The notes: generated from the letters alone by a model not told the origin. Numbered from the stretch's first letter, positions 18,452 to 29,379 are shown. The stretch: DNA of 64,000 nucleotides from Tessaracoccus oleiagri (GCF_900103275.1 NZ_FNGP01000004.1:62001-126000), one strand, 5' to 3'. Numbers and translations: made by a program.

Positions 18452-19381
18452 ATGCCCACTGCCCTCCGCCGCGCCGTCGCGGCCCTCGTCGTCGCCCTCC
18501 TCGGAATAGGAGCCCTCGCCACCGCTGCGCCCGCGCAGGCCGCGGCCAACAACAGCGAGATCGCGTACAGCTTCTTCCGGAACAAGGGACTCACCCGCGC
18601 CCAGGCCTCCGGGCTCATCGGCAACTTCATCGTCGAATCGGGCGGCGACCCGATCAACCCCGCCGCGGTGCAGTACGGCGGCGGGCCCGGCCGCGGCATC
18701 GCGCAATGGGAGGGTGCGCGGCGCGACGCGCTGTTCGCCTATGCGGACTCGCGCGGCCTGCACTGGAGCAATCTGCAGCTGCAGTTGGACTTCGTCGGGA
18801 AGGAGCTCAGGGGCACCGAGTCGTACGCCTACACGAAGCTCAAGGAGACGAGCACGGCCGACGCGGCGGCGATCGCCGTGCGCATCTATTACGAACGGCC
18901 GTCCGTCCACGCCGACCCCCAGCGGATGGCCTGGTCGAACTACGTCGCCACCCGCTACGGCGGCATGAACGCCGTGAACACCAGCTCCTTCCCGACGATC
19001 CGCGAGGGGGCCCGCAACGGTGCCTTCGTGACACTCCAGTACGCCCTGAAGGCACGGGGCTACAGCATCGTCGTCGACGGCCAGTTCGGCTCCGGCACCA
19101 AGTCGACGGTCCTGGCCTTCCAGCGCTCCCGCGGCCTCGTCGCCGACGGTGTGGTGGGCCCGATCACGTGGGAGGCGCTCCTGCCGACCCTCCCTCAGGG
19201 CGCGACGGGCAGCGCGGTGACAGCCCTCCAGCTCGAGCTGGTGAGCACCGGCCACAAGATGGTCGTGGACGGCTCGTTCGGGACCGGCACCCACGCCACG
19301 GTCGTCGCGTTCCAGGGCGACCACGGCCTCTACCGCGACGGGGCCGTGGGGCCGGTGACCTGGCCGGCGCTGATCAGCTGA
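18452..19381 (+). CDS. Secreted lysozyme-like protein with two peptidoglycan-binding domains
   Basis: A 309-residue exported protein. A signal peptide (residues 1-30, APAQAAA cleavage region) is followed by a phage-tail-type lysozyme domain (about 35-170), with IAYSFFRNKGLTRAQASGLIGNFIVESGGDP and GRGIAQWEGARRDAL; the Glu of IVESGG is the likely catalytic acid. Two PG_binding_1 repeats complete it (about 185-245 and 250-307), each with VVDGxFGxGT and ADG/RDGxVGPxTW. It should cleave or remodel the cell's own peptidoglycan. An AAAGGA site precedes the ATG. A strong hairpin follows the stop. Confidence 0.85.
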   Translation: MPTALRRAVAALVVALLGIGALATAAPAQAAANNSEIAYSFFRNKGLTRAQASGLIGNFIVESGGDPINPAAVQYGGGPGRGIAQWEGARRDALFAYADSRGLHWSNLQLQLDFVGKELRGTESYAYTKLKETSTADAAAIAVRIYYERPSVHADPQRMAWSNYVATRYGGMNAVNTSSFPTIREGARNGAFVTLQYALKARGYSIVVDGQFGSGTKSTVLAFQRSRGLVADGVVGPITWEALLPTLPQGATGSAVTALQLELVSTGHKMVVDGSFGTGTHATVVAFQGDHGLYRDGAVGPVTWPALIS

Positions 19382-19392
19382 GCGCCCGGAAG

Positions 19393-19428
19393 CGACGGCC
19401 GCCGGCGCAGCTCCGCCGGCGGCCGTCG
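19393..19428. terminator. Bidirectional terminator between convergent genes
   Basis: A perfect 15-bp stem (19393-19407 with 19414-19428) with a 6-base loop sits between the convergent lysozyme-like and M23 genes. No clear T-run on either side, but position and strength fit a shared terminator. Confidence 0.6.
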
Positions 19429-19437
19429 TGCGCCGCC

Positions 19438-20331
19438 TCAACCCAGGACCGCCATCGGGTCCACCACGCCGTCGTCGCGCCACGCCATCCAGTGCAGGTG
19501 GCAACCCGTCGAGTAGCCCGTGCTGCCCACCTCGCCGACCCGCGCCCCGGCGGAGAGGCGCTGCCCGACCCGCACCTCGAACCGCGGCAGATGCGCGTAG
19601 GCGGTGACGAGCGAGTCGTCGTGCCGGACGTGGACCCGGTACCCGTAACCGCGGGAGACATCGGCGCGGATGACCTCGCCCGCCCACGGCACGCGCACGG
19701 GCGTCCCGCAGGGGGCGGCGAAGTCCGTGCCGTCGTGGAGCTTGAGGACGCCGGTGACTGGGTGCACCCGCATCCCGAACGGGGACGAGAGCCTTCCCTC
19801 GACGGGAGGACGGCCTCCGGGGCCCGGGATCTCCGCCGCCGGCAGCGGCGCGCGGGCCGACGGCTGGCTCCCGCGGGGCAGCAGCCGGACCCGTCGCTGC
19901 GCGAGGTACGCCATCGGATCGTGGTAGTCGGTCCCGTCCGTGAGGCCCCAGTGGAGGCACGGCTGCCCGTCGCAGTGGCCGCCGACCACGAAACCGAGCA
20001 CGTCGCCGGCGGACACGGCCTGACCGGGGGAGACCGTCGCCCGCACCGGCGTGTAGGTGGTGCGGACGCCGCCGTGGTCCACCGACACCGACGGCCGGCC
20101 GGCGACCACTCCGGCGAAGTGCACCCGGCCCGCGGCCGCCGCCCGCACGGGCCCGCCGGTGGCCGCCCGCAGGTCCACGCCACGATGACCCGCCGAGTAT
20201 CGGCTCGTGCCCCCGTCGAACCCCCTCACGGGCGGTCCGTCCACCGGGGCGTCCAGGACGAGGCCCGGGCCGGCAAAGGCGGTGCCGGGGAGCAGCAGGC
20301 ACACGGCCGCCAGCGCGAGGAGTAGTCTCAT
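19438..20331 (-). CDS. Secreted tandem M23 (LytM) peptidase
   Basis: A 297-residue exported protein with signal peptide (1-20) and two M23 domains. Domain 1 (about 35-145) has His49/Asp53 (GHRGVDL) but the usual HxH reads Cys125-Leu-His127, so the catalytic His is missing. Domain 2 (about 178-293) is complete: His199/Asp203 (LHDGTDF) and His278-Leu-His280 (GCHLHWM). The second domain should be a Zn endopeptidase acting on peptidoglycan cross-bridges. Single-domain homologues of domain 1 commonly sit divergently beside rpsB in actinobacteria (compare Rv2891); here an intact domain has been added. ATG 20331 starts directly at the signal peptide. Confidence 0.85.
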   Translation of the reverse strand: MRLLLALAAVCLLLPGTAFAGPGLVLDAPVDGPPVRGFDGGTSRYSAGHRGVDLRAATGGPVRAAAAGRVHFAGVVAGRPSVSVDHGGVRTTYTPVRATVSPGQAVSAGDVLGFVVGGHCDGQPCLHWGLTDGTDYHDPMAYLAQRRVRLLPRGSQPSARAPLPAAEIPGPGGRPPVEGRLSSPFGMRVHPVTGVLKLHDGTDFAAPCGTPVRVPWAGEVIRADVSRGYGYRVHVRHDDSLVTAYAHLPRFEVRVGQRLSAGARVGEVGSTGYSTGCHLHWMAWRDDGVVDPMAVLG

Positions 20332-20397
20332 GCCCAGTGATGGCGACGTCCCGTCCCCGACGTGCGTCACCGGCGCGGCCCTGTGGACAACGCCCGG

Positions 20398-20428
20398 TTG
20401 GTGTCCGGGGGCGCCGTCGCGTTAGAAT
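20398..20428 (+). promoter_or_regulatory. rpsB promoter
   Basis: A -35 TTGGTG (20398-20403) and -10 TAGAAT (20423-20428), 19 nt apart. The block CGCGTTAGAAT is shared with the infB promoter. The start codon is about 180 nt downstream, leaving a long rpsB leader that could hold an autoregulatory structure; no specific fold was assigned. Confidence 0.55.
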
Positions 20429-20608
20429 CAGGCACGCACCCGCAAACGCGGGTGACTTCGCATGCGCTTTCGGGCCCCGCCCGGTTGTCCCTGTGGTCCC
20501 GCTCCGGCGGGTTGTGGCATCCAGCGCATCAGGAAACCAACCACCGTGGGCTCCGCGCCCACCCGATTTCAGGTCGAGCGCCGCGCGCCGACCGCGAAAG
20601 GAACGGCC

Positions 20609-21541
20609 ATGGCCGTCGTCACCACCCGCCAGCTGCTCGAGAACGGCGTGCACTTCGGGCACCAGACCCGTCGCTGGAACCCGAAGATGAAGCGCTTCAT
20701 CTTCACCGAGCGCAACGGCATCTACATCATCGACCTCCAGCTCTCGCTGACCTACATCGACAAGGCCTACAACTTCGTCAAGGGTGTCGTCGGGCGCGGG
20801 GGCCAGGTCCTCTTCGTCGGCACCAAGAAGCAGGCCCAGGAGGCCATCGCCGAGCAGGCCACCCGCGTGGGCATGCCCTACATCAACCAGCGTTGGCTCG
20901 GCGGCATGCTGACCAACTTCCCGACCGTCGCCAAGCGCGTCGCCCGCCTCAAGGAGCTTGAGGGGATGGACTTCTCCGACGTCGCGGCGTCCGGCCTGAC
21001 GAAGAAGGAACTGCTCCAGCTCGAGCGCGAGAAGACCAAGCTCTCCAAGACCCTGGGCGGCATCCGCGACATGGCCCGCACCCCGCAGGCCGTCTGGATC
21101 GTCGACACCAAGAAGGAGCACCTCGCGGTCGACGAGGCGCGCAAGCTGAACATCCCGATCGTCGGCATCCTCGACACCAACTGCGACCCGGACGAGGTCG
21201 ACTACGCCGTTCCCGGCAACGACGACGCGATCCGTTCCGTGGGTCTGCTGACCCGCATCATCGCCGACGCCGTCGCCGACGGTCTCATCGAGCGTTCGCA
21301 GGGCCGTTCCGGGGACGAGACCGTCGTCGCCGAGCCCATGCCCGACTGGGAGCGCGAGCTCCTGGGCGCCGACGCCGCGGCCCCCGCCGAGCAGGAGGAG
21401 GCCGCCGAGGCCCCGCAGGCCGAGGAGGCCGCTGCTGAGGCCCCGCAGGCCGAGGAGGCCGCTGCCGAGGAGACCCCGGCAGAGGAAGCCGCTCCTTCGC
21501 AGGACGAGGCTGCCGACGCCCCCGCCGACGAGACCAAGTAA
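20609..21541 (+). CDS. rpsB: 30S ribosomal protein S2
   Basis: A 310-residue S2 protein. The core is standard: [43 protein letters not shown] and [13 protein letters not shown]. After about residue 255 it has an acidic Ala/Glu/Pro-rich tail with an internal duplication, not part of the S2 fold. ATG 20609 follows a GAAAGGAAC Shine-Dalgarno site; an earlier in-frame start is not conserved. It heads rpsB-tsf-pyrH-frr. Confidence 0.97.
   Translation: MAVVTTRQLLENGVHFGHQTRRWNPKMKRFIFTERNGIYIIDLQLSLTYIDKAYNFVKGVVGRGGQVLFVGTKKQAQEAIAEQATRVGMPYINQRWLGGMLTNFPTVAKRVARLKELEGMDFSDVAASGLTKKELLQLEREKTKLSKTLGGIRDMARTPQAVWIVDTKKEHLAVDEARKLNIPIVGILDTNCDPDEVDYAVPGNDDAIRSVGLLTRIIADAVADGLIERSQGRSGDETVVAEPMPDWERELLGADAAAPAEQEEAAEAPQAEEAAAEAPQAEEAAAEETPAEEAAPSQDEAADAPADETK
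21407..21466 (+). repeat. Tandem 30-bp repeat in rpsB
   Basis: Two direct copies of 30 bases (21407-21436 and 21437-21466) that differ only at the last base. They encode two copies of [10 protein letters not shown] in the acidic S2 tail. Confidence 0.85.
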
Positions 21542-21569
21542 CCCACTACCGAGAACGGATTGACGTTTT

Positions 21570-22379
21570 ATGGCTATCACTGCCGCTGACGTGAAGAAGC
21601 TCCGCGACGCCACCGGCGCGGGCATGATGGACGCGAAGAGGGCTCTGACCGAGGCCGAGGGCGACTACGACAAGGCTGTTGAGCTGCTGCGCATCTCCGG
21701 ACTGGCGAAGGCCGCCAAGCGCGCCGACCGCGAGGCCACCAACGGCATCGTCGCGGGCCGCGACGGCATCCTGATCCAGTTCGCCGCCGAGACCGACTTC
21801 GTCGCCAAGAACGCGGAGTTCGTCGGCCTGGCCGACCAGATCGTCGACGCGGTCGCCACCTCGGGCGCCACCGACGTGGAGTCCGCCAAGGCCGCGAAGA
21901 TCGGGGACCAGACCGTCGAGGAGGCCGTCTCGGCGCTCGGCGTGAAGATCGGCGAGAACATCCAGCTCGCGGCGGTCGCCAACTTCGACGGCACCACCCA
22001 CCTGTACCTCCACCGCCGCGCGTCGGACCTGCCCCCGCAGGTCGGCGTGCTCGTGGAGTACGAGGGCGGCGACGAGACGCTGGCGCACCAGGTCGCCATG
22101 CAGATCGCCGCGATGTCGCCGCAGTTCGTGACCCGCGACGACGTCCCCGAGGACGTCATCGCCAACGAGCGACGCATCGCCGAGGCGACCGCCCGCGAGG
22201 AGGGCAAGCCCGAGGGTGCCATCCCGAAGATCATCGAGGGTCGCCTCGGTGGCTTCTTCAAGGACGTCGCGCTCGTCGACCAGATGGCCGTCTGGGAGGA
22301 CAAGAAGTCGGTCGGCTCCGCGCTCCAGGCCGGTGGCATGACCGTCAAGCGCTTCGTCCGCTTCGCCGTCCAGGGCTGA
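21570..22379 (+). CDS. tsf: Elongation factor Ts
   Basis: A 269-residue nucleotide-exchange factor for EF-Tu. The N-terminal UBA-like block [24 protein letters not shown] and the core [10 protein letters not shown] motif are intact, and it ends with [15 protein letters not shown]. It lies 28 bases after rpsB; the normal S2-Ts order supports co-transcription. Confidence 0.97.
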   Translation: MAITAADVKKLRDATGAGMMDAKRALTEAEGDYDKAVELLRISGLAKAAKRADREATNGIVAGRDGILIQFAAETDFVAKNAEFVGLADQIVDAVATSGATDVESAKAAKIGDQTVEEAVSALGVKIGENIQLAAVANFDGTTHLYLHRRASDLPPQVGVLVEYEGGDETLAHQVAMQIAAMSPQFVTRDDVPEDVIANERRIAEATAREEGKPEGAIPKIIEGRLGGFFKDVALVDQMAVWEDKKSVGSALQAGGMTVKRFVRFAVQG

Positions 22380-22397
22380 GCCAAAACCAAAACACAG

Positions 22398-22437
22398 TAG
22401 AGTGGCGTGCGCCGCGCAGGTTCGCCTGGCGGCGCAC
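22398..22437 (+). promoter_or_regulatory. -10 box and UUCG hairpin in the tsf-pyrH gap
   Basis: TAGAGT (22398-22403) is a candidate -10. It is followed by a 13-bp stem (22407-22420 with 22425-22437, one bulged G at 22416) closed by a UUCG tetraloop. No T-run follows, so it is more likely a leader structure or mRNA-stability element for pyrH than a terminator. Confidence 0.5.
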
Positions 22438-22457
22438 AGCCATATCGGGAGGAATCC

Positions 22458-23171
22458 ATGACCCAGGCGTTCCAACGCGTATTGATCAAGCTCTCCGGCG
22501 AGGTGTTCGGGGGCGGCAAGCTGGGCGTTGATCCGCTCGTCGTGGCGCAGATCGCCAAGGAGATCGCCGACGTCGTCCGCTCCGGCACCCAGGTGGCCGT
22601 GGTCGTCGGCGGCGGCAACTACTTCCGCGGCGCCGAGCTCTCCCAGAGCGGCATGGCCCGCGACCGCGCCGACTACATGGGCATGCTGGGCACCGTCATG
22701 AACTGCCTCGCCCTGCAGGACTTCTGCGAGAAGGAGGGCATCAACACCCGCGTCCAGACGGCGATCACCATGGGCCAGGTCGCCGAGCCCTACATCCCCC
22801 GTCGGGCCGAGCGGCACCTGGAGAAGGGTCGCCTCGTGATCTTCGGCGCCGGCTCCGGGATGCCGTACTTCTCGACCGACACGGTCGCGGCCCAGCGTGC
22901 GCTGGAGATCGGCGCCGAGGTCCTCCTGATGGGCAAGCAGGGCGTCGACGGAGTGTACGACTCCGACCCCCGGACGAACCCCGACGCCAAGAAGTTCGAG
23001 CGCCTCACGTACGACCAGTTCCTCGCCGAGGACCTCAAGGTCGCCGACGCCACCGCCATCGCGCTGGCCCGTGACAACGACCTCGACCTCATCTTCTTCA
23101 ATCTCTCCCAGAACGGAAACATCGCCCGCGTCATCGCTGGTGAAGAGATCGGGACTCTCGTCTCCCGCTAA
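22458..23171 (+). CDS. pyrH: UMP kinase
   Basis: A 237-residue bacterial UMP kinase (amino-acid-kinase fold), making UDP from UMP in pyrimidine synthesis. Motifs include [41 protein letters not shown] and [19 protein letters not shown] 22458 has an excellent Shine-Dalgarno site (GGGAGGA) and follows a structured leader; the frame is open upstream but unconserved. Confidence 0.96.
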   Translation: MTQAFQRVLIKLSGEVFGGGKLGVDPLVVAQIAKEIADVVRSGTQVAVVVGGGNYFRGAELSQSGMARDRADYMGMLGTVMNCLALQDFCEKEGINTRVQTAITMGQVAEPYIPRRAERHLEKGRLVIFGAGSGMPYFSTDTVAAQRALEIGAEVLLMGKQGVDGVYDSDPRTNPDAKKFERLTYDQFLAEDLKVADATAIALARDNDLDLIFFNLSQNGNIARVIAGEEIGTLVSR

Positions 23172-23194
23172 CGAAAAGGAAGGACCGATCACGC

Positions 23195-23752
23195 ATGATC
23201 GCCGACATCGAGAAGGACGCCGCTGGCAGGATGCAGCAGGCGGTCGACTACGCCCGTGAGGACCTCGCCACGATCCGCACCGGCCGCGCCCACCCGGCGA
23301 TGTTCAGCAAGCTCAACGCCGAGTACTACGGTGCGCCCACGCCGCTGCAGCAGCTCGCGACGTTCACCTCGCCCGACGCCCGCACGATGCTCATCACGCC
23401 GTTCGACCGCAGCTCCATCGGGGCGATCGAGAAGTCCATCCGCGAGGCGGACCTCGGCGTCAACCCCAGCAATGACGGCAACTCCATCCGCGTCGTGATG
23501 CCGCAGCTCACCGAGGAGCGCCGCAAGGAGTACATCAAGCTCGCCAAGAGCAAGGCCGAGGACGCCCGGATCGTCGTGCGCAATGCCCGCCGCCAGGCGA
23601 TGGAGTCGCTCAAGAAGTCCGAGAAGGACGGCGAGATCAGCAAGGACGACCTCGCCCGCGCGGAGAAGTCGGTCGACGCGCAGACGAAGAAGTTCACCGA
23701 CCAGATCGACGACCTCCTTAAGCACAAGGAGCAGGAACTCCTCGAGGTCTGA
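23195..23752 (+). CDS. frr: Ribosome recycling factor
   Basis: A 185-residue RRF that splits post-termination ribosomes with EF-G. Typical blocks are the first helix with DLATIRTGRAHPAMF, YYGAPTPLQQLATF and VVMPQLTEERRKEYIKLAK. It lies 23 bases after pyrH, with AAAGGAAGG before the ATG. Its stop shares one base with the cdsA start. Confidence 0.96.
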   Translation: MIADIEKDAAGRMQQAVDYAREDLATIRTGRAHPAMFSKLNAEYYGAPTPLQQLATFTSPDARTMLITPFDRSSIGAIEKSIREADLGVNPSNDGNSIRVVMPQLTEERRKEYIKLAKSKAEDARIVVRNARRQAMESLKKSEKDGEISKDDLARAEKSVDAQTKKFTDQIDDLLKHKEQELLEV

Positions 23753-24618
23753 TGCCAGAGTCGGCAGCCCTGCCCACCACCTCGAAGGCAGGCCGGGACC
23801 TCCCGGCCGCAGTCGGGGTGGGTCTGGCGTTGCTGGCGCCGATCGTCGTCGGGCTGCTGTGGTTCAACTGGCTGTTCATCGTCTACGTCGCGCTCATGCT
23901 GTGCCTGGGCGTGGTGGAGATCAGCCGGGCGGTGGCGCGGAAGAACATGTTCGCCGAGACGGTCCCGATCATCGCGGGCACCGCGCTGAGCGTGGTCGGC
24001 GGGTACTGGGTGACCGCCAGCCCCGAGCTGGGGATCTCGTCGATGACGTTCATCGTCTCCTGCCTCGGCGGCACGGTGCTCGCCGCGTTCATCGGGCGAC
24101 TGTTCCGCGGCCACGCGGAGGGCTTCATCCGCGACATCGCCGCGAGCAGCCTCCTCATCGCCTACATCCCGCTCATCGGGGTCTTCGTCGCGCTGATGAT
24201 GGCGGCGGCCGACGGCCCCGCGCGCATCTGGGCGGTCCTGATCTGCGTGGTCGCCTCCGACACCGGCGCGTACGCGACCGGCGTGCTGCTGGGCCGGCAC
24301 AAGATGGCCCCGCGCATCAGCCCCAGCAAGACCTGGGAGGGCTTCGCGGGTGGGGTGGTGTTCTCCTCGCTGCTGGGCGTGGCGTCCGCGATCTGGGTCC
24401 TTCACATCGACTGGTGGGTCGGCATCCCGCTTGGCGTCCTCGTCTCCGTGGCTGCTACTGTCGGGGACCTCACCGAGTCGCTGATCAAGCGCGATGCGGG
24501 TATCAAGGACATGTCCAAATGGCTGCCGGGACACGGCGGCGTCATGGACCGGCTCGACTCCATGCTGATGGCTTTCCCCGTCGGCTGGTTCGTGCTCAAC
24601 CTCGCGATGGGACCGTAG
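23752..24618 (+). CDS. cdsA: Phosphatidate cytidylyltransferase
   Basis: A 288-residue membrane enzyme that makes CDP-diacylglycerol from phosphatidate and CTP. About eight hydrophobic helices; the C-terminal signature is PRISPSKTWEGFAGG and GDLTESLIKRDAGIKDMSKWLPGHGGVMDRLDS. Its ATG overlaps the frr stop (TGATG) and its stop abuts the rlmN ATG, so it is translationally linked on both sides. Confidence 0.95.
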   Translation: MPESAALPTTSKAGRDLPAAVGVGLALLAPIVVGLLWFNWLFIVYVALMLCLGVVEISRAVARKNMFAETVPIIAGTALSVVGGYWVTASPELGISSMTFIVSCLGGTVLAAFIGRLFRGHAEGFIRDIAASSLLIAYIPLIGVFVALMMAAADGPARIWAVLICVVASDTGAYATGVLLGRHKMAPRISPSKTWEGFAGGVVFSSLLGVASAIWVLHIDWWVGIPLGVLVSVAATVGDLTESLIKRDAGIKDMSKWLPGHGGVMDRLDSMLMAFPVGWFVLNLAMGP

Positions 24619-25746
24619 ATGAAGCAACTTCCCCTGGTGTTCGAGGCGCCCAGGAAGGGCAAGCCCCCGAAGCACTGGCTCGACCTGACCCTCGACGAGC
24701 GCCGTGACGCGATCGTCGGGATGGGGCTGCCGCGGTTCCGCGCCGACCAGATCTCGCGGCACGTCTTCGACCGCCTCGAGAGCGACGCCGAGAACTTCAC
24801 CGACATCCCTGCGGCGATCCGCGGGGAGCTCGGCGAGCAGCTGTTCCCGCCGCTGCTCACCCACGTGAAGCAGCAGACCGCGGACGCGGGCCGGACCGTG
24901 AAGACCCTCTGGCGGCTGCACGACGGTTCGCTCCTCGAGTCGGTCCTGATGCGCTACCCGAGCCGCACGACGCTCTGCATCTCGTCCCAGGCCGGTTGCG
25001 GAATGGCGTGCCCGTTCTGCGCCACCGGCCAGGGCGGCCTGAAGCGCAACCTCTCACAGGCGGAGATCACCGCCCAGGTCCTCGCCGCCGACCAGGCGCT
25101 CGCGTCGGGGGTCGTGCCCGGGACGACGGGACGCCTCAACAACGTCGTGTTCATGGGCATGGGGGAGCCGCTCGCGAACTACAACGCCGTGATGGGCGCG
25201 ATCCGCACCATGCTGGAGCCGAGCCCGAACGGGTTCGGCATGAGCGCCCGCGGCATCACGGTCTCCACGGTGGGACTGGTGCCCAAGATCCGCCAGTTGA
25301 CCGACGAGGGCCTGCCCCTCACGCTGGCACTCAGCCTCCACGCGCCCAACGACGAACTGCGCGACGAACTGGTGCCGATCAACAACCGCTGGAAGGTGGA
25401 CGAGGTCGTCGACACCGTCTTCGAGTACGCCCAGACGACGAAGCGGCGCGTCTCGATCGAGTACGCCATGATGCGCGACATCAACGACTCGGTGGAGCAT
25501 GCGCAGCAGCTGGCGAACGTCCTCAAGCGCCGCGGCGACTGGGGCTGGGTGCACGTCAACCTCATCCCCCTGAACCCGACGCCCGGGTCGAAGTGGACGG
25601 CGTCGCGCAAGGAGGACGAGCGGGCGTTCATCGCCACCCTCGAGCGGCGCGGGGTCCCGGTCACCCTGCGCGACACCCGCGGCCGGGAGATCGACGGGGC
25701 CTGCGGCCAGCTCGCCGCGACGGCAGCCCAACCTGCGCTCCCATGA
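24619..25746 (+). CDS. rlmN: 23S rRNA (adenine2503-C2)/tRNA methyltransferase RlmN
   Basis: A 375-residue radical-SAM methyltransferase that modifies A2503 of 23S rRNA (and A37 of some tRNAs in other species). The [4Fe-4S] motif is Cys127-x3-Cys131-x2-Cys134 ([12 protein letters not shown]); the second conserved Cys near the end is Cys362 (IDGACGQLA). GEPLANY and SLHAPND blocks are present. It starts directly at the cdsA stop. In many actinobacteria dxr follows soon after; here four unrelated genes intervene. Confidence 0.95.
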   Translation: MKQLPLVFEAPRKGKPPKHWLDLTLDERRDAIVGMGLPRFRADQISRHVFDRLESDAENFTDIPAAIRGELGEQLFPPLLTHVKQQTADAGRTVKTLWRLHDGSLLESVLMRYPSRTTLCISSQAGCGMACPFCATGQGGLKRNLSQAEITAQVLAADQALASGVVPGTTGRLNNVVFMGMGEPLANYNAVMGAIRTMLEPSPNGFGMSARGITVSTVGLVPKIRQLTDEGLPLTLALSLHAPNDELRDELVPINNRWKVDEVVDTVFEYAQTTKRRVSIEYAMMRDINDSVEHAQQLANVLKRRGDWGWVHVNLIPLNPTPGSKWTASRKEDERAFIATLERRGVPVTLRDTRGREIDGACGQLAATAAQPALP

Positions 25747-25804
25747 CCGCGTCCGCCATTCGGACCCCCCGGTTGTCTGGCGCAATCACCGGCAAGGGTG
25801 CAGT

Positions 25805-25810
25805 TATGCT
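25805..25810 (+). promoter_or_regulatory. Candidate -10 box of gdhA
   Basis: TATGCT, 34 nt upstream of the gdhA ATG, with AGGAG between them. No -35 at proper spacing was found. Confidence 0.4.
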
Positions 25811-25832
25811 TCCGCTGGTCCGAAACCGATAG

Positions 25833-27182
<1,350 letters not shown>

Positions 27183-27185
27183 GCC

Positions 27186-27896
27186 TCAGCGTTCCCACAG
27201 GTCGCGATAGCGCCGGATCCGGTCGGGGTCCGGCGCTTCGCCGTAGGCGGCGAAGAACTCCTCCTCGAACCCGGGGCCGAAGTTCCACTCCAGGGACCAG
27301 GAGGCGATCGCCAGGTCGGCCCAGCGGTCGCCCACGCCGAGGCGTCCCACGTCGACGATCCCCGCGAAGCGTCCGTCCTCGCCGAGGATCGTGTTCGGGG
27401 CGCACGCGTCGCCGTGGATGATGACGGGATGGTCCACGTCGTCCTGGTCCCCGATCCACTCGGGCGCCCCGAACAGGGACTCCGAAGGGTCCAGCGAATG
27501 GAGCCGGCCCAAGCCCTCGGCGATGGCGCGCACCGCCGTGGCGGGCTCCCGCTTCCAGCGCTCCGACACCGCCGAATCACCCCTGAGCGCCACCGTCACC
27601 AGGAGGGACCCCTCGTCCAGGTCCTGGAAGTCCGCCATCCGCGGGGACGGGAACCTGCCGGAGAGCCACGAGAGCCGTTCGGCCTCGTCGATGGCGTCGT
27701 CGCTGGTCCAGTCGCCGTAGGGCACCCACTTGGCGTAGAGCGTCGGGTGGTCGTCGTCCCTCCGGAGGCGCGCAGTGATGCCACCGATCTCGCTCAGCCA
27801 GATGAGCTCGTCGACGCTGTAGCCCCGTTGGTCGGCCCAGCGGGCGATCGGGTCGGGGACGCGGATGCCGGGCGGGGGAGTGGCTGCGAGCGACAT
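27186..27896 (-). CDS. APH(3')-like aminoglycoside phosphotransferase family kinase
   Basis: A 236-residue kinase of the APH/choline-kinase fold. The catalytic loop is HGDACAPNTILGEDGRFAGIVDVGRLGVGDRWADLA, close in form to the HGDxCxPN and D-x-GRLGxADR motifs of APH(3') enzymes. The DxG motif reads VDVGR. N-terminal ATP-site strands are divergent. Chromosomal homologues in actinobacteria often have no resistance role, so this is a family call only. ATG 27896; a weak AATGAT lies 6 nt upstream. Confidence 0.8.
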   Translation of the reverse strand: MSLAATPPPGIRVPDPIARWADQRGYSVDELIWLSEIGGITARLRRDDDHPTLYAKWVPYGDWTSDDAIDEAERLSWLSGRFPSPRMADFQDLDEGSLLVTVALRGDSAVSERWKREPATAVRAIAEGLGRLHSLDPSESLFGAPEWIGDQDDVDHPVIIHGDACAPNTILGEDGRFAGIVDVGRLGVGDRWADLAIASWSLEWNFGPGFEEEFFAAYGEAPDPDRIRRYRDLWER

Positions 27897-27916
27897 GGCC
27901 CCATCATTCCACGTGC

Positions 27917-29310
27917 TCAGGCTTGAGTATGTCCCTTGCCGAGCACGTGCGGTCCGGGCACGCCGTCGTCACCGAGGGTCTCGGGCGGCACGATGCCGGC
28001 GTTCACGTCGCCCTCGAGGTACGCGGCGTTGAGCCGTCGGTACGTGCGGGTGAGGAACGCCATGGCGGTGGTGACAAGCCCGACCGCCGACACGAGGACG
28101 AAGACCAGCGCGATGCCCCGGGCGTCTCCGTCGCCGAGCAGCCACCCGAACGCGCGCACACCTTGCCGCGACTCGGCGTATGGGATGAGCCAGAACTCCG
28201 CGAGCGGACCGATCAGGAACGCGCTGACCGGAGCTGCTGAGACCTCGACGGCCTGCGCGAACCCGAAGACGCGCCCCTGCTTGGCGAGAGGTACGACGCG
28301 TTGCAGGAGCGTCTGTTCCGCCGCCTCGATGACGGGGATCAGTACCATGTACGCGAAGACGCCGAGGGCGAGCAGCCACACGTGCTCGCGCAGCGTGAAG
28401 CCGCCGGCGATGAACCACATGCCGAGGCAGCCGAGCAGCAGGCTGCGCAACGGCTTCGCGCCGAGCCCGAACTTGGCGATGAGTGCGCCGCCGACGATGA
28501 AGCCGACAGAGCTGAGCCCGAAGAGAATGCCCCAGGCCTCGACGGACATCAGGGTGAGCCCGTACGGGTCGAGCAGGCCCATGAATACGCCCCCGAGGAA
28601 GTTGTTGAAGGTCGAGAAGACGATGAGCCCGACGAGACCGGGGACCGCGATGATCGCCAGCCACGCCCCACGGAAGTCCACGGCCTTCGGAGTGCCCTCA
28701 GCGTGGACGATCTCCGCCTCCGGGATCCTGAGCAATGCCAGGTGCAGCAGCGAGGCGGCGACGGTCACGAACGCGATCACCAGCACGGCGTGCATGCCGA
28801 GTTGCCCGATGGCGAGCCCGGACACCACGCCGGTGACCAGCATCATGGCTCCGTTGACGGCGCCGACCATCCCGTTGGCATTGGCGCGGCGGTCGGGCTC
28901 CACGAGCATGGTCACGAGGGTGGCGAGCGCCAAGCTACGTAGGTTGACGAGCAGCGCGCCCAGCAGTACGCAGGCGGCGAAGACCCAGAACCAGGGGCTG
29001 TCCGATCTGGTGAGTTCCGAGGTGGGCGCCAGCACGTAGACCAGCCAGGCGAGGCCGAACAGCAGCGTGCTGCCGGCTGCGGAGGCCAGCATCGCCTGCT
29101 GCTTGTGGTGCCGATCGATCATGCTCCCGAACGGGACGCCACTCACTGCCATGGCGAGCATGTACGCGCCGCCGAGCCACGAGGTCACTAGGACAGAGCG
29201 CGTTTCCAGATAGGCCCAGAACGTGGGGCGAACCACAGGAAGGCCGTTCCGAGGAGGGCCACTGCGGTGTTGGCGAGGGCATGGTGGAAGGCACGCGCGC
29301 GTGTGGGCAC
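27917..29310 (-). pseudogene. MFS transporter, frameshifted near the 5' end
   Basis: An MFS protein of about 464 residues if one base is restored. The main frame from about 29225 down to 27917 is intact, with TFWAYLETRSVLVTSWLGGAYM, VSGVPFGSMIDRHHKQ and about eleven further helices. The expected N-terminus (FHHALANTAVALLGTAFLWFAP) is present in another frame starting at GTG 29310. The two join at the four-G run 29225-29228 (CCCC on the coding strand), where one base is missing; 1394 bases plus one is divisible by three. The frame that runs on upstream encodes unrelated Cys/Pro-rich sequence. This is either a real inactivating deletion or a homopolymer sequencing error. Substrate unknown. Confidence 0.8.
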
Positions 29311-29379
29311 AAGGCATCAAAACACACGGCTTCGTCTCGCACAATACCCCGAACCGGCGATCCTGAGGGGGCGCCCGGG

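Noticed and set aside
25773-25778. TTGTCT as the gdhA -35 box
   Set aside because: It is 26 nt from the TATGCT -10, too far for a sigma-70 promoter.
27186-27896. Aminoglycoside resistance gene
   Set aside because: Only family-level similarity to APH(3'); short N-terminal region, no mobile context, compositional match to the chromosome. Resistance should not be inferred.
29230-29344. An alternative start for the MFS gene in the downstream frame, giving a 475-residue protein
   Set aside because: Its first 40 residues are Cys/Pro-rich and unlike MFS proteins, while the proper first helix is visible in another frame. A frameshift explains both.
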